The position numbers were made by a program, and so were the translations under genes. The notes below the pieces were generated by a model. It did no database searches. It saw only the letters and a program-made list of their open reading frames with translations, and had not been told where the DNA came from. Positions 57,385 through 64,000 of a stretch of DNA of 64,000 nt are shown here, piece after piece. How positions within the stretch are numbered: position 1 is the first letter of the stretch; each line of letters opens with the position of its first letter. This stretch comes from JAUXFS01 sp963772635 (GTDB taxonomy: Bacteria > Pseudomonadota > Alphaproteobacteria > Rhodospirillales > Defluviicoccaceae), in NCBI GenBank assembly GCA_963772635.1, contig CAVYYK010000054.1:1-64000 (forward strand), given 5' to 3'.

Positions 57385-57606
57385 GAGCGGCACGGTCAAG
57401 ATGGACCTTCCGGTATGTAGATCAAAGAGGCCCCAGATGGCGATGAGCGTAATGAATAGTAAGAAAGCCAAGTTCGCCCGTCGCAGACTTCGCCCTGTAT
57501 GTCGGTATGCGAACGATCCTTCCGTTCGCCGCAAAAGTCGCCAACGGCATTTATTTGCACCTTGCATCTGTGGCGAACAGCAGCGGGGCGGATTACGGGC
57601 TTTCAC
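57379..57606 (-). pseudogene. partial converging gene with membrane helix
   Basis: Up to 75 codons ending FDLHTGRSILTVPLD. The last 35 residues contain a hydrophobic helix (LAFLLFITLIAIWGLF). The matching tail at 54814-54885 shows this is a genuine coding end, but the upstream part is Arg/Cys-rich and probably not original, so the gene looks truncated. Family not recognised. Confidence 0.45.
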
Positions 57607-57716
57607 TGCAGCCTCAACTCTTGTCTAATCAGACCACAGGACGACTTTTGCCGAGTTTGTCGCTAGATGGCCTTCAGAAGAGGATGCGGAGAATTAATTT
57701 AGGCGTGCCCGATGCA

Positions 57717-57742
57717 CAGGATTGCGCCGTAGCGCAATCCTG
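57717..57742 (+). other. perfect hairpin upstream of the reverse transcriptase
   Basis: CAGGATTGCGC and GCGCAATCCTG form an 11-bp perfect stem with a CGTA tetraloop, 121 bases before the reverse-transcriptase start. No T-run follows. It may be part of a structured RNA made with the RT module, or an unrelated REP-like palindrome. The surrounding 57607-57862 has no recognised gene. Confidence 0.5.
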
Positions 57743-57862
57743 CAAGACAGTTGTTGGATGCACTGGAATCTAAGAATTACCTGCTGAAACTATACAGAGA
57801 GTACAGGAACAACCAACTTGAGAGCACACTGCACCACATAAAATGAAACGGAGCCATCGAAG

Positions 57863-59473
57863 ATGGAAGTCAAGAAAGGTCATTTCTTGCACGCTGCTCT
57901 GGAAATTGGCCAAAGCGGTGAAAACGATACACTGCCCTATGACATTGATGCAGGGTTCATTCGTGACAAGTCAGAAGAGCTCTCACAAATCTGCTTTGAG
58001 CTATTTCAGTCAATTGACTCCAGAATCGGCCAAAAAAGCCGCGGCCTATGTTAATGAGCTAACTATAGGTGCCGAGCGGTTATTGGCTCCCTCAGGGTCT
58101 CACGGGTTTCGGATAACCACCAAAATCCACCCATTTTGGAACCTCTATCTGAATGGTCTCGGCCTAGCTATTGCGGAGGCAAATGAGGAAAACCGCAGTG
58201 CAAGGGTACATTCATATCGACTGGGTGCCGAGGCTCCTGCATTCTTTGATAGGTCTAGCTCTTGGCGGACATACAAAGAGGCCACCCTCGGAGAGCAAGC
58301 GCTGAAGAATGAAAGATGTGTCGTTGCTCAAACAGATATTTCGAGTTTCTATGAGCACATCTACCACCACCGTCTTGAGAACGTCATCAAGGACCTTGGG
58401 GACGACGATTCAACTGTGGCCGTGCAGATCGACCGAATTCTTAGCAAACTAGCTGCAGGTCGGTCGTTTGGCCTGCCAGTAGGTGGGCAATGTGCACGTG
58501 TCCTCGCTGAAGTGATGATGACACCTATCGACGTCTCCCTGACTGATGCTGGGATCGTCTGGCATCGCTACGTAGATGACTTCACGTTGATATGTGGTTC
58601 TCAACAGGATGCATATGAGGCGCTCTCTGTGCTGTCTCACTCACTTGCCGACTATGGTCTTTCATTGAACCGGACCAAAACGACAATCCTAAGTGCAAAA
58701 CACTACATGGACTACATAGCAGCTCAGCTTGGAGAGGGCGAAGATGCAAGCGTTGCCCTGAGGGAGCTTGACTTGCATTTTGACCCATATTCTGACGAAG
58801 CGCGGGGCGAATACGAACATCTCAAGAAATACTTCGATGAGATTGATGTTCAATTCTTACTAGATCTCGAGAAAGAAAAATCACAGCCGGATAATTTTGT
58901 CCTCGCCCAAATTGGTCGGGCTCTGAAATTCCAAGAGCCGAAAGTGGCCGCCCAATTGTGCGCAACATTGTTGGACCCCAGAAATCTCGACTCATTCAGG
59001 GCCTCTTGGTCAAAGATTATGCGGGGCGTGTATTCAGTGCGCGCCAATGAAGAATTTGAAGCGGTCTTCGAGCAGATAGATGGTCTGCTTGATCGGGGTG
59101 CCTTCCTCCGCATCGCACCTGCTAATGCCTGAAGCGAACATCTTGCACTTCTTGCGGGCGATACGCTTCAGGAGAACAGAGATAAGGGGGGCTTTTGTTA
59201 GACAGGTCTACGATCAAACGCGTTCGCAAGCAGTCAAGCGAGCCTGCATCGACTGTTGGAGGCACTGGCCGGATCGAGGCAGCTTCAACCGTTTGAGAAA
59301 CCAATGGGAAAATCTAAGTCCAGATGAACAAAGAATGCTATGGGTGGCAGCTAGGAGATTTTGGAGACGAAGGCGCAAAGGCACGGAGACAGCAGCAACG
59401 TTCGATTGGGCAGCCACGGCGCCTCGGATTTGAACCTGAAAAGGGCATGAGATTTGCATCAATTAATTCGTAG
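57863..59473 (+). CDS. reverse transcriptase, probable defence type (three frameshifts)
   Basis: About 535 aa after three +1 corrections. The N-terminal part begins MEVKKGHFLHAALEIGQSGE. An extra A in the A6 run at 58032-58037 is bridged as IGQKAAAYVNELTIG. The RT domain (about residues 55-330) has RITTKIHPFWNLYLNGLG, VVAQTDISSFYEHIYHH (first catalytic Asp), GRSFGLPVGGQCARVLAE and WHRYVDDFTLICGS, the YxDD active site. A C-terminal helical domain crosses the other two breaks: an extra G in 59095-59098, then SSASHLLMPEANILHFLRAI; and an extra A at 59353, then GDFGDEGAKARRQQQRS to the stop at 59471. No maturase or integrase domain and no retron-type landmarks were recognised. The lower GC of the gene indicates transfer. 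It resembles Abi/unknown-group (DRT-like) RTs; the class is not assignable by eye. Confidence 0.8.
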
Positions 59474-59485
59474 AATGGACCGAAA

Positions 59486-60239
59486 ATGGCGTTTAAGAGA
59501 CTACCGTTTCGAGATCCAAGAACGGTGGCAAGGGACATACCTGGGGTTCTAGATATGCTTTTCCCTCGCTTAGTGGTGGGCTCGTTGCTTCGCTAAATAG
59601 GAAGCATGTTCACTTTTGAGGACATGGTGCAGGTGCCGGACAGAACTGGTTAACCAAAGCCAGCTTCAAAAGGCGATGCTATTTGAGCTGCGATGGCTCG
59701 GGCCGAGCGCCTTTTGGCCGGCGATGAAGAGCCGAATTGGGGCGACTGTCTCCAAGTTGCGGCAAAGCGTCAAAGGAGACACTACGATGCGAGGATTCCA
59801 GACGAACTCGAACAGTGTGACATGGATGTAGCAAATCAGGTTGCTAACAACCTTGAAACGAAATAGCACGGCGTACAAAGTCAACATCCTGGCGCGAAAT
59901 TCGACAGAAGTCCTCCCATACCGGGGCTGGGCTGGATTGCATCTGGCGTCGGGGACTTTTCTCTGGGTACGATACTCATTGAAGTGAAGCACACAGACAG
60001 GAATTTCATATCTGGGGATTTTAGACAAGTGCTGATGTATTGGCTGTTAAAATACGCTGCGTCAGATTCAAAATAGCAGCGAGATTTGGTCAGATTTTTT
60101 GTTGCGAAATGCGAGACGAAATTCAGCGTTGCTAGTCAACTATGACTATCTGCTCCGCTCCGCATCTGCGAATTGTAACCGGGTTGAATTATTCGAACTC
60201 CTACGTTCGATTATTGTTAAGGAATTGGATCGTCGTTAG
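59486..60239 (+). pseudogene. PD-(D/E)XK nuclease-like gene partnered with the RT, broken
   Basis: No single frame exceeds about 70 codons, but three frames chain into about 250 aa: MAFKRLPFRDPRTVARDIPG; LVASLNRKHVHF; EDMVQVPDRTG; NQSQLQKAMLFELRWLG; RAERLLAGDEEPNWGD...CDMDVANQVANNL; then, after an in-frame TAG at 59864, PPIPGLGWIASGVGDFS and LGTILIEVKHTDRNF with FRQVLMYWLLKYAAS; finally NSSEIWSDFLLRNARRNSAL to KELDRR and TAG at 60237. The GD...(10)..IEVK spacing fits a PD-(D/E)XK nuclease core. About five single-base indels are needed. It starts 12 bases after the RT, so it was probably its operon partner. Likely inactive unless the indels are errors. Confidence 0.6.
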
Positions 60240-60826
60240 ATAGGAAATATGTTAAGAGGCGCAAATCTCCAGCCTTCCCAATAGCGGAAGTGTTGCGCAC
60301 GGCATTGAGAGACCGCTATGTAAAGTAGGCCTATCCACGCCCCGGCGTCCGCTTAGGGCCGCGCTTGCAGGCCAAGATGTCCGCTTCCGGCGCTTCGCTT
60401 CAAGATCTATGCGGCGCGGCACCTGGTAGTTTGGGCTTCATACGGAAGCAACTGCCTCGGAAGCATTTGACCGCCTTGGGTCAAAAGCACCTTTGCGCTG
60501 TGGCGGCGAGACCGTTTGCCATCGAACCGAAAGCGGACATCGCATTGCGCCGGAATCGCCGCCGAAGACGTCCGGTGGGACCGGCTTTCTCCCCGGGCGC
60601 TTGTGGGGTGTTCGCCGGAGTCCGTGCTACGGAAATCGCATAAAGGAATAATATCCTTGACTCGGCGCTGATTCGGTTTTATGTTGCTTTTTTGTTCCAA
60701 GCGGGGCGAGGGGTACAGAGGAAGGGATTAGATGACAGATATCAGGGATCACATCGGCCTGAGGATCAGCTTTCAGCGATCAGCAAAGGGCCGGAGTTGG
60801 TGTTGAGAATGCGTCGCATTCTTGGG
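60240..60826. other. region without a recognised intact gene
   Basis: Just after the nuclease-like gene, one frame reads RKYVKRRKSPAFPIAEVLRT...DRYVK to a TAG at 60326, perhaps another remnant. GATGTCCGCTT (60376-60386) and AAGCGGACATC (60531-60541) are an exact inverted repeat 144 bases apart. Short open frames of up to 97 codons have no recognisable family. Confidence 0.4.
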
Positions 60827-61043
60827 AAAATGACGAGTTTTGACGATGGTTTTGACGAGTTTTGACGAGTTTTGACGAGTTTTGACGAGTGTCGTTGCCG
60901 GGGTGGAACGGTTTGGAGAGGCGGTTTCGTTTGAAATCAAGGGGTTGCCGGTCGTTGCGGGAGCGAAATGAGGGGTTATTCAATATTCAACGAAATCAAG
61001 GTATTAGGCCCGGTTTTGACGAGTTTTGACGAGTTTTGACGAT
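60827..61043. repeat. two arrays of 10-bp TTTTGACGAG repeats
   Basis: Four perfect TTTTGACGAG units at 60850-60889, flanked by degenerate ones from 60827, and almost three more at 61014-61043. Each array is followed by a related stretch (GTTTCGTTTG then AAATCAAGGGGTTGCCGG, or TTTTCAAGGGATTAGCGG), so the block itself seems duplicated. No spacers, hence not CRISPR. Function unknown. Confidence 0.85.
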
Positions 61044-61207
61044 GATTTTCACGTTTTGCCGTTTCGTTTGTTTTCAAGGGATTAGCGGAACAGACGGGAC
61101 CCGCCATCGTCAACAATGACCCCGCGCCGCACTCGGGTATGCCGCCGCCCTCCCGGCGGGAGAGGTTGGATGAGGGGGCCTCCGGCGCGCCGATGAAAGC
61201 CCGTTCC

Positions 61208-61326
61208 TCGGCTCGCCGGCAAGCGCAAGTGCGCGCCCGCAGCGCAGCGGAGGAGAGCCAAGCGGACGGATGTCCGCGCCCGGCGACTGAGGGAGTTCAG
61301 GCGAGACCAGGTATGGGCTCGCCGGA
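61208..61326 (+). repeat. dispersed intergenic repeat, copy 5
   Basis: CGGCTCGCCGGCAAGCGCAA, GAGGAGAGCCAAGCGGACGG and CCGCGCCCGGCGACTGAGGG match the longer form at 37429-37583 in the opposite orientation; the 3' end is diverged but keeps TATGGGCTCGCCGG. No gene is seen in 61044-61461. Confidence 0.8.
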
Positions 61327-61461
61327 AGGCGCAATGGCGCGTCCTCGACGGATGTGCGGTTGATGCGTGGCGACATGGGTTGCCCCGTCCTATATTGCGG
61401 GGATGAGCGTGCCCGTCCCTGACGCCCTGTCCCGCCGATCACCCGTCGCCGGTCCTCTTCC

Positions 61462-63319
61462 GTGAGACGGCGTCACAACCCCGACGCCGGCGACGGACGC
61501 CAGGGCGATCTGCGCACCATCGCCACCCTGCTGCCTTATCTGTGGCCGCCGGGCGAGAGCGAGCTGCGGCTGAGGGTGGTTTTCGCCATGCTCTTTCTGG
61601 TCGCCGCCAAGGGCGTCAATGTCGCGGTGCCGATGTTCTACAAGAACGCGGTCGATCTGCTGACGCCGGGCTCCGCCGCCCAGTTGGTGGCGGTGCCGAT
61701 CATGCTGGTGGTGGCTTACGGGGTCGCCCGGGTGCTGGCGCAGGCCTTCGGCGAGGTGCGCGACGCCCTGTTCGCCAAGGTCGCGCAACGGGCGATCCGC
61801 CAGGCCGGTCTCAAGACCTTCGAGCACCTGCATCGGCTCAGCCTCCGCTTCCACCTCGACCGCCGGACCGGAGCGGTCAGCCGCGCCATCGAACGGGGCA
61901 CCAAGGGCATCGAGTTCCTGTTGAACTTCATGCTGTTCAACATCCTGCCGACGCTGCTCGAGATCGTCCTCGTCTGCGGCATCCTGTGGTCGCTGTTCGG
62001 GATCTGGTACGCGCTGGTCACTTTCGTCTGCATCGGCGGCTACATCACCTGGACCCTGGTCGTCACCGAATGGCGGACCAAGTTCCGCCGGGCGATGAAC
62101 GAGACCGACAACGAAGCCCACACCAAGGCGGTCGACAGCCTGCTCAACTTCGAGACCGTCAAGTACTTCGGCAACGAGGCGCACGAGGCCCGGCGCTTCG
62201 ACGGCGCGCTGCAGGCCTACGAGGCGGCGGCGGTGAAGAGCAAGGTGAGCCTCAGCCTGCTCAACGTCGGTCAGGGAGCGATCATCGGCGTCGGCCTGAT
62301 CGCGCTGATGCTGATGGCGGGGAACGGGGTGGTCGAAGGGGACGATGACGATCGGCGACTTCGTGCTGGTCAACGCCTATCTGGTCCAGCTGTTCATGCC
62401 GCTCAACTTCCTCGGCTTCGTCTATCGGGAGATCAAGCATTCGCTCACCGACATGGAGAACATGTTCGCGTTGCTCGAAGAGAGGGCCGAGATCGGCGAC
62501 CGGCCCGACGCCCGGCCGCTGCAGGCCGACGGCGGCGAGGTCGTCTTCGATGACCTTTCGTTCGCCTACGATCCCCGCCGGCCGGTGCTCGACGACGTCT
62601 CCTTCACCGTGCCGCCGGGCAAGACGGTCGCCATCGTCGGCGCCAGCGGCGCCGGCAAGTCGACGATCTCGCGGCTGCTCTACCGTTTCTACGACGCCAC
62701 CTCGGGACGGATAACCATCGACGGCCAGGACATCCGCGACGTCACCCAGGACTCGCTGCGCGCCGCCATCGGCATCGTCCCGCAGGACACGGTGCTGTTC
62801 AACGACACCATCTTCTACAACATCGCCTACGGGAGGCCGGGCGCGACGCCGTCCGAGGTCGAGCAGGCGGCCAAGCTGGCCCGCATCCACGACTTCGTCG
62901 TCGGGCTTCCCGACGGCTACGACAGCACCGTCGGCGAACGCGGGCTCAAGCTCTCGGGCGGCGAGAAGCAGCGCGTCGCCATCGCCCGGACGATCCTCAA
63001 GGCGCCGCGGATTCTCCTGTTCGACGAGGCGACGTCGGCCCTCGACACCCACACCGAGAAGGAGATCCAGGCGAGCCTGCGGGAGGTTTCGGCCGGACGG
63101 ACGACGCTGATCATCGCCCATCGGCTGTCGACGGTGGTCGACGCCGACGAGATCCTGGTGCTGGACGACGGGCGCATCGTCGAGCGCGGCCGTCATGCGC
63201 AGCTGCTGTCTCGGGACGGCGTCTACGCCGGCATGTGGGCGCGCCAGCAAGAGGTCGAGGAAGCGCGCGAAGTCCTCGAGCACGCCGAGGGAGACGAGAT
63301 CGCCACCGCGGCGGAGTAG
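61462..63319 (+). CDS. Atm1-type ABC exporter (frameshift)
   Basis: About 618 aa after correction. Six-helix membrane domain (LLPYLWPPGESELRLRVVFAML onwards; FNFETVKYFGNE-like LNFETVKYFGNEAHE is characteristic of Atm1/HMT1 transporters), then an ATPase with Walker A GASGAGKSTISRLLY, signature LSGGEKQRVAIARTIL and Walker B ILLFDEATSALDTHTE. An extra G in the G4 run at 62338-62341 splits the gene; the next frame continues TMTIGDFVLVNAYLVQLF. The family exports glutathione-linked sulfur or metal compounds. Start GTG 61462 is uncertain; an ATG at 61403 would need another frame change. Confidence 0.9.
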
Positions 63320-63419
63320 AGAAACCCGCACCACGGATGGATCCGGATCGGAAAACCGTCAGAAGCTCGCCCCCCGTTCCGCCTTCAACACCGCCTCGCC
63401 GGGTTCGAACGTGCAGAAT

Positions 63420-64000
63420 TCATGACCCGGCAGTGGTGCCGACAGCATAGTGATCGACTGCGGCGATCGTCTCGACGGTGGCGCCGATCTCGAACCCCGC
63501 CGGCAGGAACGGGGTGGAAGCAAAGCCGTTCGACGACGCGGGCACGTATGAAGCCAAGACCGTCTCCGGAGTCGGCTCCCTCGGCTCCTGGTCCTTCAGT
63601 CGGCTCATCGCCAGTTGGAATTGCGACGGAACGTGGCCCAGCCGCGCGGCATTGCAAAGACAACTCCACATCGATGTCCGGTTGCCGTCACCGGTCATGC
63701 CGATCTCATAATATCGCTGGGCGACATCCAGTTTGGTGGTCTGGTCTACCCACAGGTGGTTGACGGAGAACAGCGCCTCCCACTCGCTCGGGTCGCTTGG
63801 TCCGTATTTGATAACGGTGTCATCCGGATCGTAGACAACGTCGATTTCACCCTTCTGTCCATGGACCAGAAACGGATGGGCGATCAAACCGACAACCAGC
63901 GGGGCGGCGGGATGGACGATGGTAAGGGCGAAAAGACCGTCCTGTGGCGGACGGCCGCGATCGTATCGGTAGGTGTCGACCTCGCCGCAGCCGTTGACGT
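63420..64000 (-). CDS. Sel1-like repeat protein, cut by the window edge
   Basis: The frame is open to the window end (VNGCGEVDTYRYDRGRPPQD...) so the N-terminus is missing; the stop is at 63420-63422. At least 192 residues. A segment AQRYYEIGMTGDGNRTSMWS...AARLGHVPSQFQLAMSRL looks like a Sel1/TPR-type repeat. Sequence before it is beta-rich. Family and function are not recognised. Confidence 0.65.
   Translation of the reverse strand, partial: VNGCGEVDTYRYDRGRPPQDGLFALTIVHPAAPLVVGLIAHPFLVHGQKGEIDVVYDPDDTVIKYGPSDPSEWEALFSVNHLWVDQTTKLDVAQRYYEIGMTGDGNRTSMWSCLCNAARLGHVPSQFQLAMSRLKDQEPREPTPETVLASYVPASSNGFASTPFLPAGFEIGATVETIAAVDHYAVGTTAGS

Noticed and set aside
57843..59132. RT translated from the ATG at 57843 in the longest single frame
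   Set aside because: The first 55 residues of that frame look unnatural; the frame starting at 57863 gives a sensible N-terminus and joins at the A6 run.
60365..60700. Short open frames of 92-97 codons after the RT module
   Set aside because: No recognisable family, no good RBS, and they overlap on opposite strands.
60850..61043. CRISPR array in the TTTTGACGAG repeats
   Set aside because: Ten-base units with no spacers and no cas genes nearby.

Overview
The window is chromosomal DNA of a GC-rich Gram-negative bacterium, most likely an alphaproteobacterium of the Rhodospirillales. The evidence is gene order and family content: lptD-surA-pdxA-rsmA, rpsF-rpsR-DUF2232-rplI, fabG-acpP-fabF-mltG, aroK-aroB, and aerobic cobaltochelatase cobS-cobT beside dnaJ-like and bolA genes. 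The genus cannot be fixed from the sequence alone. No rRNA, tRNA or CRISPR array was seen.

Layout. 1-8.2 kb: a cupin gene, a truncated TPR-protein gene fused to a 110-bp RND fragment, a GAF-GAF adenylate/guanylate cyclase, and an RND efflux pair (membrane fusion protein plus pump) with a PadR regulator and a perfect palindromic operator candidate. 8.3-25.6 kb: an acyl-CoA dehydrogenase, the LptD/SurA outer-membrane biogenesis operon, gmk/yicC, dodecin, an MBL hydrolase, the fatty-acid/MltG cluster and the S6-S18-L9 ribosomal operon. 25.7-36 kb: a long co-directional run (cfa, dnaB, alr, mlaE, mlaF, radA, cvpA, purF, SDR, AhpD-like). 36-52.5 kb: threonine aldolase, cytochrome c, accA, xerD, aroKB, a CorC-like transporter, CBS, DUF2889, bolA, cobST, PilZ, MOSC and glyoxalase-like genes.

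52.5-61.4 kb is an accessory, rearranged region. A phytase-like esterase gene is followed by two further copies of its 3' end. All three copies sit next to the same dispersed intergenic repeat. Between them lie a cysK remnant with a DUF2849 gene, an alpha-hydroxy-acid dehydrogenase and an 83-base T run. Next comes a visibly AT-richer island with a two-gene module: a reverse transcriptase with a YVDD active site (about 535 aa once three +1 indels are read through), then a badly broken gene. Joined across frames, that second gene encodes about 250 aa with a PD-(D/E)XK-like nuclease signature. This module is the strongest candidate for an unusual, probably anti-phage, system. The window ends with an Atm1-type ABC exporter and a partial Sel1-like gene that runs off the edge.

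Single-base frameshifts are common: cyclase, RND pump (two), acyl-CoA dehydrogenase, LptD, MOSC, phytase-like (two), reverse transcriptase (three) and ABC exporter. Restoring one base at each gives a normal family length wherever that length is known. They hit essential genes such as lptD and often fall in short homopolymers, so many are probably sequencing or assembly errors. The nuclease-like gene also carries an in-frame stop and may be truly decayed.
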